From assembly GCA_031548875.1 (NCBI GenBank), contig JAVBQQ010000070.1, forward strand, positions 1 through 5,124: a stretch of DNA of 5,124 nt, read 5' to 3'. A model generated the notes under the pieces. That model ran no database searches. It had not been told where the DNA came from and saw nothing but the letters and a program-made list of their open reading frames with translations. Origin of the DNA: JAAYCI01 sp031548875 (GTDB lineage: Bacteria > Bacillota > Clostridia > Oscillospirales > Ruminococcaceae). How positions within the stretch are numbered: the first letter of the stretch is position 1; each line of letters opens with the position of its first letter. The translations under genes were made by a program, and so were the position numbers. This document shows, in pieces, positions 1-5,124 of this stretch.

Positions 1-1
1 G

Positions 2-334
2 CTGTTCGTGCTGGCGGTGGTGCGCCTGTTGCTGCCCACGGCGCTACTGCCCGCTACCACTGCGCTGGGCACCGTGGCGTCCGACGGCTGGGAGCGGGGC
101 GTGCAGGCCGGGGCGAACGTGATCATGCCCAACCTGACGCCGCAGGACGAGCGGCGACATTACGAGCTGTACAACGACAAGAACGCCACCTCTGCAAGCG
201 AACGAGCGTCCATCGAAAAACGGATGGAAGCCATTGGTTACACGGTGACGGACGGGAGAGGCGACCACCGCCCGGCAGAGGGTCGTCCCGCAACCGGGAG
301 CGGGACAAACACATTCAGGCAGACGGCAATTTGA
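2..334 (+). CDS. hydE: [FeFe] hydrogenase maturase HydE, C-terminal part
   Basis: This is the last 110 residues of an open frame that enters from the left edge. HydE is a cytoplasmic radical SAM enzyme of H-cluster assembly; it acts on the cysteine-bound Fe(CO)2CN synthon made by HydG. The visible part matches the end of the HydE TIM barrel: LRLLLP-like VRLLLP, then PATTALGT, then AGANVIMPNLTP followed by YELYNDK, and a final GYTVTDGRGD. The radical SAM CX3CX2C motif lies outside the window. No cysteine occurs in the visible part, so the optional second Fe-S cluster that some HydE proteins (such as that of Thermotoga maritima) bind near the C-terminus appears absent. About 20 residues follow the RGD that usually comes close to the end, giving a polar, glycine-rich tail of unknown role. 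It is followed after 51 bases by hydG on the same strand. The family call rests on recalled motifs, supported by the adjacent hydG and hydF. Confidence 0.88.
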   Translation: MFVLAVVRLLLPTALLPATTALGTVASDGWERGVQAGANVIMPNLTPQDERRHYELYNDKNATSASERASIEKRMEAIGYTVTDGRGDHRPAEGRPATGSGTNTFRQTAI

Positions 335-371
335 CGGAGAAGGCGGGCACGCCCGTCCTGACCCGAAAAAG

Positions 372-379
372 AAAGGAAG
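372..379 (+). promoter_or_regulatory. Ribosome binding site of hydG
   Basis: AAAGGAAG ends six bases before the ATG at 386. It supports this start over the overlapping shadow frame that begins at 331. Confidence 0.75.
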
Positions 380-385
380 ATAAAC

Positions 386-1834
386 ATGAACCAGACGACA
401 ACACTGACCAAAATACCCTACGACCCCAAGTCCTCCAAGGCAGAGGAGTTCATCAACCACGAGGAGATCCTGGACACGCTGGATTACGCGTACCAGAACC
501 GCGACAACGCCCAACTGGTGGACGCCATCCTGGAGAAGGCGCGACTGCGCAAGGGGCTTTCCCACCGGGAGGCGTCGGTGCTGCTGGCCTGCGAGATTCC
601 CGAAAAGCAGGAGGAGATCTTCCGCCTGGCCGAACAGATCAAGCGGGATTTCTACGGCAACCGCATCGTACTGTTTGCGCCGCTGTACCTCTCCAACTAT
701 TGTGTGAACGGCTGCGTATACTGCCCCTACCACGCGCAGAACAAACAGATCTCCCGCAAGAAGCTGACGCAGGAGGAGATCCGCCGCGAGGTGATCGCCC
801 TGCAGGACATGGGCCACAAGCGGCTGGCGCTGGAGGCGGGCGAGGACCCGGTGAACAGCCCGCTGGAATACATCCTCGAGAGCATCGACACCATCTACAA
901 CACAAAACACAAGAACGGGTCCATCCGCCGGGTGAACGTGAACATCGCGGCCACCACGGTGGAAAACTACACCCGCCTGAAGGACGCCGGCATCGGCACC
1001 TACATCCTTTTTCAGGAGACCTACCACAAGGAGAGCTACGGCCAGCTGCACCCGAAGGGCCCAAAGCACGACTATGCCTGGCACACCGAAGCCATGGACC
1101 GCGCCATGCTGGGCGGCATCGACGACGTGGGCCTGGGCGTGCTGTTTGGGCTGGAGCTGTACCGCTACGAGCTGGCCGGCCTTTTGATGCACGCCGAGCA
1201 TCTGGAGGCGGTGTTCGGCGTGGGGCCGCACACAATCAGCGTGCCGCGCATCTGCCCCGCCGACGACATCGACCCCGGCGCCTTCGACAACGGCATCAGC
1301 GACGATATCTTTGCCAAACTCGTGGCCATCATCCGCATCTCGGTGCCCTACACCGGCATGATCGTCTCCACCCGGGAGAGCAAGACCTGCCGCGAAAAGG
1401 CGCTGCGGCTGGGCATCTCGCAGATCAGCGGCGGCAGCCGCACCAGCGTGGGCGGCTACGCCCAGCCCGAACCGGAGGAGGAAAACTCCGCCCAGTTCGA
1501 CATCAGCGACGGACGCCCGTTGGACGAGGTGGTGCGCTGGCTGATGGAGATGGGGCACATCCCCAGCTTCTGCACCGCCTGCTACCGCGAGGGCCGCACC
1601 GGCGACCGCTTCATGAGCCTGTGCAAGAGCGGGCAGATCCAGAACTGCTGCCACCCGAACGCGCTGCTCACCCTGCAGGAGTACCTGGAGGATTACGCCA
1701 GCCCCGAGACGAAAAAGCTGGGCGAGGCGATGATCGCGGCCGAGATATCCAATGTGCCCAATGAGAAGGTGCGCGGCATCGTGCAGAACAATCTCATCGG
1801 CATCCGCGGCGGTGAACGGGACTTTCGGCTGTGA
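386..1834 (+). CDS. hydG: [FeFe] hydrogenase maturase HydG (radical SAM tyrosine lyase)
   Basis: HydG (482 residues, a normal full length) cleaves L-tyrosine with SAM to p-cresol and dehydroglycine, then converts the latter to CO and cyanide, which are bound to iron as the building block of the H-cluster 2Fe subcluster. It is cytoplasmic. The radical SAM cluster motif CX3CX2C is seen as C106, C110 and C113 in NYCVNGCVYC. The C-terminal auxiliary cluster motif CX2CX22C is seen as C396, C399 and C422 in CTACYREGRTGDRF through CCHPNALL. H282 in GPHTISVPR is in the conserved segment that I recall supplies the histidine ligand of the extra 'dangler' iron. Both cluster motifs together separate HydG from ThiH, NosL and HydE. 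Extra cysteines occur at 413 and 421, beside the auxiliary ligands. The start is set by a good ribosome binding site and by the conserved N-terminal INHEEI region. It lies between hydE and hydF, with no terminator in either gap, so the three are probably one transcript. Confidence 0.97.
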   Translation: MNQTTTLTKIPYDPKSSKAEEFINHEEILDTLDYAYQNRDNAQLVDAILEKARLRKGLSHREASVLLACEIPEKQEEIFRLAEQIKRDFYGNRIVLFAPLYLSNYCVNGCVYCPYHAQNKQISRKKLTQEEIRREVIALQDMGHKRLALEAGEDPVNSPLEYILESIDTIYNTKHKNGSIRRVNVNIAATTVENYTRLKDAGIGTYILFQETYHKESYGQLHPKGPKHDYAWHTEAMDRAMLGGIDDVGLGVLFGLELYRYELAGLLMHAEHLEAVFGVGPHTISVPRICPADDIDPGAFDNGISDDIFAKLVAIIRISVPYTGMIVSTRESKTCREKALRLGISQISGGSRTSVGGYAQPEPEEENSAQFDISDGRPLDEVVRWLMEMGHIPSFCTACYREGRTGDRFMSLCKSGQIQNCCHPNALLTLQEYLEDYASPETKKLGEAMIAAEISNVPNEKVRGIVQNNLIGIRGGERDFRL

Positions 1835-1875
1835 GCGTGCGACATGGTTAAACAAAAATACCTCAAACATCCACC

Positions 1876-1883
1876 AAAGGAGG
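1876..1883 (+). promoter_or_regulatory. Ribosome binding site of hydF
   Basis: AAAGGAGG, a near-perfect anti-16S match, ends six bases before the ATG at 1890. It fixes the hydF start there. A longer in-frame reading from 1752 would overlap the end of hydG and add residues before the GTPase fold that the family does not need. Confidence 0.88.
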
Positions 1884-1889
1884 CTTCCC

Positions 1890-3101
1890 ATGAGCCTGAA
1901 CGACACCCCTACCGCCAACCGCGTCCACATCGGCCTGTTCGGCCGGCGCAACGCGGGCAAATCCAGCCTCATCAACGCCCTCACCGGGCAGGAGGTGGCC
2001 ATCGTGTCCGACATTGCGGGCACCACCACCGACCCTGTGTCCAAGGCGATGGAATTGCTGCCGCTGGGGCCGGTGGTGTTCGTAGACACCCCCGGCCTGG
2101 ACGACGACAGCGAACTGGGCGCCCAGCGGGTGCGCCGGGGCTTGCAGGCGCTGGAAAGGATCGACATTGCGCTGCTGGTGGTGGACGCCGCAGAGGGCAA
2201 GGGCCCCTGGGAAGAAAAGCTGGAGGCCATGTTCCGCGCACGGGGCCTACCCTACCTCACCATCTATAATAAATCCGACCTGCCGGGCGGCGCGGCACCG
2301 AACGGCGGTGCGGAGCATGAACTGGCGGCCAGTGCCCGCACGGGTGAGAACATCCGCGAGCTGAAGGAGCGCATCGCCGGCCTGCGGCCAGACGCGCTGC
2401 ACCCCCGGCCCATCGTGGCCGATCTGCTGGCTCCCGGCGACGTTGTGGTGCTGGTGGTACCCATCGACAGCGCGGCGCCCAAAGGGCGGCTCATCCTGCC
2501 TCAGCAGCAGACCATCCGCGACATCCTGGACGCCGGCGGGCAGACGCTTGTGACCAAGGAGGACGGCCTAGCCCACACGCTGGGCTTGCTGGCCGCACCG
2601 CCGCGCTTGGTGGTCACCGACAGTCAGGTGTTCGAGAGCGTGGCCGAAGTGGTGCCTTCGGAGGTGCCGCTTACCTCTTTTTCCATCCTGTTCGCGCGGC
2701 ACAAGGGGGTGCTGGCCCCGGCCGTACAGGCGCTGGACGCTTTCGACGCGCTGGAGGAAGGCGACACGATCCTCATCAGCGAGGGGTGCAGTCACCACCG
2801 CCAGTGCGACGACATCGGCACAGTGAAGCTGCCCCGCTGGATACGCGCTCACACAGGCCGGGAGGTAGAATTCGCCTTCACGAGCGGCGGCGAATTCCCG
2901 GACGACCTCTCCCCATACAAGCTGGTGGTGCATTGCGGGGGGTGCATGCTGAACGACCGCGCTATGCGCCACCGCGCCGCCGTGGCGCAGGAGCAGGGCG
3001 TGCCTATGACGAACTACGGCATCCTCATCGCCCACATGAAGGGCATCCTACAACGCAGCGTGGCCCCTTTCCCCGAGTTTGCAGGGGCCATGCCTGTGTG
3101 A
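1890..3101 (+). CDS. hydF: [FeFe] hydrogenase maturation GTPase HydF
   Basis: HydF (403 residues, usual length) is the cytoplasmic scaffold on which the 2Fe subcluster is assembled, and it delivers that subcluster to the hydrogenase apo-protein. The N-terminal Era/TrmE-like GTPase domain is complete: P-loop GRRNAGKS at 18-25, switch threonines in GTTTDP at 44-49, DTPG at 66-69, NKSD at 127-130 and SAR at 148-150. A middle dimerisation region follows (about 170-260). The C-terminal Fe-S domain carries the family signature CXH...HCXXC: C300, H302, H348, C349 and C352. The spacing between the two histidines is 45 residues, at or just below the range I recall for the family. C306 and H303 lie close to the first ligands. 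It follows hydG by 55 bases and ends 30 bases before a strong terminator, so it is the last gene of the hyd transcript. The bases between hydG and hydF hold only the ribosome binding site. Confidence 0.97.
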   Translation: MSLNDTPTANRVHIGLFGRRNAGKSSLINALTGQEVAIVSDIAGTTTDPVSKAMELLPLGPVVFVDTPGLDDDSELGAQRVRRGLQALERIDIALLVVDAAEGKGPWEEKLEAMFRARGLPYLTIYNKSDLPGGAAPNGGAEHELAASARTGENIRELKERIAGLRPDALHPRPIVADLLAPGDVVVLVVPIDSAAPKGRLILPQQQTIRDILDAGGQTLVTKEDGLAHTLGLLAAPPRLVVTDSQVFESVAEVVPSEVPLTSFSILFARHKGVLAPAVQALDAFDALEEGDTILISEGCSHHRQCDDIGTVKLPRWIRAHTGREVEFAFTSGGEFPDDLSPYKLVVHCGGCMLNDRAMRHRAAVAQEQGVPMTNYGILIAHMKGILQRSVAPFPEFAGAMPV

Positions 3102-3131
3102 CGTCGAACCAAAGAAAGCCTTGTATAAACA

Positions 3132-3176
3132 AAAAGCAGAGCGTCCGGAACACTTCGTTTTCGGCGCTCTGCTTTT
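3132..3176. terminator. Rho-independent, probably bidirectional terminator
   Basis: GCAGAGCG (3136-3143) pairs perfectly with CGCTCTGC (3165-3172). The stem continues past a bulged T at 3144, with CCGGAA (3145-3150) against TTTTCGG (through 3164), leaving a loop of about 8 bases. AAAA precedes the stem and TTTT follows it, so a U-tract is present on both strands. It lies 30 bases after the hydF stop. It also lies 13 bases past the end of the leftward small cysteine-rich gene, so it can stop both converging transcripts. Confidence 0.9.
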
Positions 3177-3189
3177 GCATTGTTGGTGC

Positions 3190-3395
3190 CTATTCTTTCC
3201 GGACCAACCGGGCGAACCCTTCGAACGACCAATCGGAATGGCCGGAGAGATCGGGCGCGGCTTTTTTGAAAAAACAGCTTGGTATCTCATTCGCTTTCAG
3301 CACTTTGCCACACAAAGGTCGCAACCGCGCTCATGGTTCGCCGGGTTCAGGTGGCATTCGTAATCGGTGCAGGTACAAAAGGGAAGCTTTGGCAT
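3190..3395 (-). pseudogene. Small cysteine-rich protein gene, broken by a one-base frameshift
   Basis: From ATG at 3395 the frame reads 32 residues: CTCTDYEC (7-14), HLNPANHERGC (15-25), then DLCVAKC, ending at a TGA at 3299-3297. In the -1 frame, starting at CTG 3300, reading continues without a gap as LKANEIPSCFFKK, then DWSFEGFARLV, and stops at TAG 3192-3190 after 36 residues. Joined, they give a 68-residue protein with the pattern CXC-X4-C-X10-C-X2-C and a late SCFF. I recall this from small clostridial cysteine-rich cytosolic proteins, possibly DUF6485-like; the family name is unverified. The cysteine pattern suggests metal or Fe-S binding, but the function is unknown. A ribosome binding site (AGGAG) lies 9 bases upstream. 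The gene starts 33 bases after the phosphatase gene and ends just before the shared terminator, so it was probably the last gene of that transcript. The simplest reading is one missing base near 3300-3312, real or a sequencing error. No slippery heptamer suggests programmed frameshifting. Confidence 0.75.
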
Positions 3396-3404
3396 TATAA
3401 CACG

Positions 3405-3409
3405 CTCCT
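3405..3409 (-). promoter_or_regulatory. Ribosome binding site of the small cysteine-rich gene
   Basis: On the - strand AGGAG lies 9 bases before the ATG at 3395. It supports the view that this frame was translated, and it sets its start. Confidence 0.65.
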
Positions 3410-3428
3410 GCTGTAAATTGTGGGTTGT

Positions 3429-4196
3429 TCAGGAAAGGTACATGCCCTGCAACGCCGATTGCATGGCCGCATCCGCCCCGAGGGCTTGTGCGAGATATCC
3501 TTTGAATGACCCATACTTTTGGGCAGCCGTGTGATAGGATGTCTCCAGATATTCCGGCTGTACGTCGAGGGCAATGCCAATTGCGGTAAGCTGGGCGTCA
3601 CTCAGGGTAGCTTTTTGGCGCGCTTTCGCTAGAATGTCTCTGTTGATGGACGCTCGCAGTTCGTTGGTCTTGAGATAGTCTGCCATGACATCTTCTTCCG
3701 ACACACCCAGAAGCGTGAGCACGATAGCCGCCCCCAAGCCGGCCCGGTCCTTACCTGCATAGCAATGCCAAAGGGTCGCCCCCTCATTTTGCCGCAGCAG
3801 AATATCCAGCATATGGCGGTAGCCGGCGCACGCGCTTTCTTCGGTGATCAAAAGCGCATACACCTGCTTCATGAACCGGTCGACGGCCGCGGGCGAATCC
3901 AGCATGGTCAACAGGTGTTTTTCATCCGGCGCCTTGGAAGCCATATCTTTCAGCACGTCGATGGGATAATAAGCAACCCCCTGTATGGTGTCATCCGGCT
4001 TTTGGGCGCGCTCCGACGCACTGCGCAAATCGATGATATTGCGCAGATGGTACACGTCGACCAGAATATCTTTATCCGCTTGTGCCAACGCGACAACCTC
4101 GCCGGAGCGCAACAGACGTCCCGGTGAAACAGCACGCCCACCTGCGGCGGCAATGCCTCCAAGATCCCGAAAATTGGCCAATTTCAATGTTTGCAT
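3429..4196 (-). CDS. Tyrosine-protein phosphatase family protein (HCX5R type)
   Basis: A 255-residue soluble protein without signal peptide or membrane segment. It has the layout of the bacterial atypical tyrosine phosphatase family (Y_phosphatase3/IphP-like): the N-terminal motif NFRDLGG at 8-14, GRLLRSG at 27-32, NIIDLRSASER at 53-63, and the catalytic P-loop HCYAGKDR at 144-151 with nucleophile C145 and phosphate-binding R151. The helix after it (AGLGAAIVLTLLGV) and DVMADYL at 169-175 are also typical. Residue 152 is alanine, where classical HCX5R enzymes usually have serine or threonine. The substrate cannot be read from sequence; phosphotyrosine, other phosphoproteins and phosphoinositides are all known for the family. 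I chose ATG 4196 over the more upstream ATG at 4259. The 4196 start has AAAGGAGG five bases ahead and begins just before the conserved motif, while the -10 promoter box lies only 6 bases upstream of 4259. The small cysteine-rich gene follows 33 bases downstream. Confidence 0.9.
   Translation of the reverse strand: MQTLKLANFRDLGGIAAAGGRAVSPGRLLRSGEVVALAQADKDILVDVYHLRNIIDLRSASERAQKPDDTIQGVAYYPIDVLKDMASKAPDEKHLLTMLDSPAAVDRFMKQVYALLITEESACAGYRHMLDILLRQNEGATLWHCYAGKDRAGLGAAIVLTLLGVSEEDVMADYLKTNELRASINRDILAKARQKATLSDAQLTAIGIALDVQPEYLETSYHTAAQKYGSFKGYLAQALGADAAMQSALQGMYLS
4171..4184. repeat. 14-base perfect palindrome at the phosphatase gene start
   Basis: AAATTGGCCAATTT is a perfect inverted repeat lying over codons 5-9 of the phosphatase gene. 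Thirteen bases overlapping it recur at the promoter (see the repeat at 4282-4294). It could be an operator, or simply the codons for KLANF. Confidence 0.4.
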
Positions 4197-4201
4197 AGCG
4201 T

Positions 4202-4209
4202 CCTCCTTT
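4202..4209 (-). promoter_or_regulatory. Ribosome binding site of the phosphatase gene
   Basis: On the - strand AAAGGAGG ends five bases before the ATG at 4196. It decides that start against an in-frame ATG 63 bases further upstream that has no such site. Confidence 0.88.
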
Positions 4210-4264
4210 CTGCTGTGCCAGTGTGTCTCCCCTTCATCTGCATCACCCAAAATAATCATTACAT

Positions 4265-4294
4265 ATTATACTACCATTTAGTGGCCAATTTCAA
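4265..4294 (-). promoter_or_regulatory. Sigma-A type promoter of the phosphatase gene
   Basis: On the - strand TTGAAA (4294-4289) is followed after 18 bases by a consensus TATAAT (4270-4265). This is close to the ideal housekeeping promoter. The expected start of transcription is near 4258, which gives a leader of about 60 bases before the ATG at 4196. The rest of the space from 4210 to 4393 is AT-richer than the genes and shows no further gene and no clear terminator for the upstream macrodomain gene. Confidence 0.8.
4282..4294. repeat. Second copy of a 13-base repeat, at the -35 box
   Basis: TGGCCAATTTCAA at 4282-4294 is identical to 4175-4187, 107 bases away. On the - strand each copy reads TTGAAATTGGCCA. 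This copy contains the -35 hexamer of the phosphatase promoter; the other lies in codons 4-8 of the gene. The identity is seen directly; any role is inferred. Confidence 0.45.
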
Positions 4295-4393
4295 AACTGA
4301 ATAGCCGCACTTTGCTTTCTCTCTTATGCGCTTTCATGTTATTCCGTCGCATATGGGCACCGTTGGCGCTTTTTTGCTTATTTCGTGTGTGCC

Positions 4394-4909
4394 TCAGGTG
4401 GTAGCGCGTTCGGCGAAAGCTGCATCATACGCAGCTTTCGTTTTGCTGTCAAAGCACACGATGATGACTTTTTTGATAACACCGTCTGTGTCCTGGAAGT
4501 GCTTGATTGCATCCAATGCAATACGGCAAGCTTGTTCCACCGGGTAGCCATACACGCCGGTGCTGATGGAGGGAAAGGCGATGGTGGCGCAGTGGTGTTG
4601 CACTGCCAACTCCAAGCAGCTTCGGTAGCAGCTGCGTAGCAATTCCGCCTCACTATGGGCGCCGCCCTGCCAAACGGGCCCCGGCGTATGAATAATGTAT
4701 TTTGCCGGCAGGTTGTATCCCTTGGTGATTTTGGCCATGCCTGTCTCGCATCCGCCGAGGGTGCAGCATTCGGCCAGTAGCTGCGGCCCTGCAGCCCGGT
4801 GGATGGCGCCGTCTACGCCGCCACCGCCAAGCAACGAGGTGTTGGCCGCGTTGACAATGGCATCTACAGCCAACTTCGTGATATCGCCCCGGATGATTTC
4901 AAGTTCCAT
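4394..4909 (-). CDS. Macrodomain protein, MacroD-type (ADP-ribose binding/hydrolase)
   Basis: A 171-residue, single-domain, cytoplasmic macrodomain protein of normal length for the YmdB/MacroD group. Proteins of this group bind ADP-ribose and remove O-acetyl groups from O-acetyl-ADP-ribose or mono-ADP-ribose from acidic residues. The motifs are in order: IIRGDIT at 5-11, DAIVNAAN at 16-23, LLGGGGVDGAIHRAAG at 26-41 (catalytic/binding loop 1, with D33), YIIHTPGPVW at 71-80, and FPSISTGVYGYP at 112-123 (phosphate-binding loop 2). The VDGAIHRAAG form is that of hydrolytic MacroD-type members, so activity is likely. It starts at ATG 4909, with GGAGG 8 bases upstream, and lies 48 bases after the DHFR-like gene, so the two are probably co-transcribed. 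No ADP-ribosyltransferase or sirtuin gene is visible beside it, so its physiological target is open. Confidence 0.93.
   Translation of the reverse strand: MELEIIRGDITKLAVDAIVNAANTSLLGGGGVDGAIHRAAGPQLLAECCTLGGCETGMAKITKGYNLPAKYIIHTPGPVWQGGAHSEAELLRSCYRSCLELAVQHHCATIAFPSISTGVYGYPVEQACRIALDAIKHFQDTDGVIKKVIIVCFDSKTKAAYDAAFAERATT
4414..4440 (+). other. Perfect 10-bp hairpin with T-tract, inside the end of the macrodomain gene
   Basis: CGAAAGCTGC (4414-4423) and GCAGCTTTCG (4431-4440) pair perfectly around a 7-base loop. TTTT follows at 4441-4444 on the + strand. This is the shape of a weak intrinsic terminator for + strand transcription, yet no + strand gene precedes it. On the - strand it lies in codons near the end of the macrodomain gene (AAYDAAF) and has no U-tract, so it is not that gene's terminator. 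Confidence 0.5.
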
Positions 4910-4917
4910 GGCTTCGC

Positions 4918-4925
4918 CCCTCCCC
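4918..4925 (-). promoter_or_regulatory. Ribosome binding site of the macrodomain gene
   Basis: On the - strand GGGGAGGG lies about 8 bases before the ATG at 4909. It fits that start and lies in the 48-base gap after the upstream gene. Confidence 0.65.
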
Positions 4926-4957
4926 GTGTTTTGCTTGCATTGTCCGCACAGGCCGCG

Positions 4958-5124
4958 TCAAACCTTCTTGCGGTAAATGAGCTCCACGATTTGCCCCAAA
5001 GGCTTTGCGCTTTGCGGCGTGAGGTTCGCCGCGGGGAAGCCCGACGGGAACAACGGCAGTCCGCCGCCGAGCAGGGTTGGGATCAGGTAGATGCGGTATT
5101 CGTCGATAAGGTTATCCTGCAGGA
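4958..5124 (-). CDS. RibD C-terminal / dihydrofolate reductase-like family protein, C-terminal part
   Basis: The frame enters from the right edge and gives the last 54 residues, ending at TGA 4960-4958. The visible segment LIDEYRIYLIPTLLGGGLPLF is the characteristic late strand-turn-strand of the RibD_C (bacterial bifunctional deaminase-reductase) fold, which is related to dihydrofolate reductase and uses NADPH. It ends with IVELIYRKKV. Stand-alone members of this family are common and mostly of unknown substrate. With the NADPH-binding half missing, I cannot say whether this is a riboflavin-pathway reductase, a DHFR-like enzyme or an uncharacterised member. It is the upstream partner of the macrodomain gene, with no terminator between them. 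Confidence 0.82.
   Translation of the reverse strand, partial: LQDNLIDEYRIYLIPTLLGGGLPLFPSGFPAANLTPQSAKPLGQIVELIYRKKV

Noticed and set aside
331..1764. Long + strand frame overlapping hydG from 331
   Set aside because: It is in another frame over hydG and gives Arg/Pro/Gly/His-rich sequence without motifs. hydG itself has all expected active-site motifs.
1752..1889. N-terminal extension of hydF back to 1752
   Set aside because: It would overlap the hydG end, lacks family similarity, and ignores the strong AAAGGAGG before ATG 1890.
44..2230. A very long (728-codon) open frame on the - strand, antisense to hydE, hydG and half of hydF
   Set aside because: It mirrors the codon bias of the GC-rich + strand genes, gives a Val/Ala/His/Leu-rich product with no recognisable motif, and runs across three real genes and their gaps. 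It has no credible ribosome binding site that I can see.
3014..3290. Small - strand frames running over the hydF end and the terminator
   Set aside because: They cross the hairpin and the hydF coding sequence in other frames, and the small cysteine-rich gene explains the - strand coding signal there.
3290..3312. Programmed -1 frameshift in the cysteine-rich gene
   Set aside because: I see no X XXY YYZ slippery heptamer and no obvious downstream stem or pseudoknot. A lost base is simpler.
3079..3400. + strand frames continuing past the hydF stop
   Set aside because: They pass through the terminator hairpin, have no ribosome binding site, and read out of frame over the cysteine-rich gene and the hydF end.
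4197..4259. Upstream start (ATG 4259) for the phosphatase
   Set aside because: It begins at about the predicted transcription start, has no ribosome binding site, and adds 21 residues before the conserved motif. ATG 4196 has an ideal site.
4350..4378. Possible terminator GGCACCGTTGGCGC followed by six T on the + strand
   Set aside because: The arms form only two to three good pairs. The T-run alone does not make a terminator, and no + strand gene precedes it.

Overview
The window looks like chromosomal DNA of an anaerobic, fairly GC-rich member of the Clostridia (an Oscillospiraceae/Ruminococcaceae-type gut Firmicute is my best guess). This rests on the [FeFe]-hydrogenase maturation genes, strong AAAGGAGG-type ribosome binding sites, a U-tract terminator and a consensus sigma-A type promoter. 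No 16S or other taxonomic marker is present, so the assignment is an inference.

Left part, + strand (1-3176): the end of hydE, all of hydG and all of hydF, in that order with gaps of about 50 bases, closed by a strong rho-independent terminator. These three proteins build the 2Fe subcluster of the [FeFe]-hydrogenase H-cluster. HydG cleaves tyrosine to supply CO and cyanide on iron, HydE is a radical SAM enzyme acting on the HydG-made iron synthon, and HydF is the GTPase and Fe-S scaffold that assembles the subcluster and passes it to the hydrogenase. The promoter and any hydrogenase structural gene lie outside the window.

Right part, - strand (3190-5124): the genes read leftward, towards the hyd operon. 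From right to left they are the C-terminal end of a RibD_C/dihydrofolate-reductase-like protein, a MacroD-type macrodomain protein 48 bases downstream of it, and then a gap of about 200 bases holding a clear promoter. After the promoter come a HCX5R tyrosine-phosphatase-like protein and, 33 bases beyond it, a small cysteine-rich gene that appears to be broken by a single-base frameshift. The hairpin at 3132-3176 sits between the two converging units and can terminate both. This half is visibly less GC-rich than the hyd genes.

I see no mobile element, CRISPR array, RNA gene or convincing new system. The points most worth checking are the frameshifted cysteine-rich gene, a 13-base repeat with a 14-base palindrome at the phosphatase promoter and start, and a terminator-like hairpin inside the end of the macrodomain gene.
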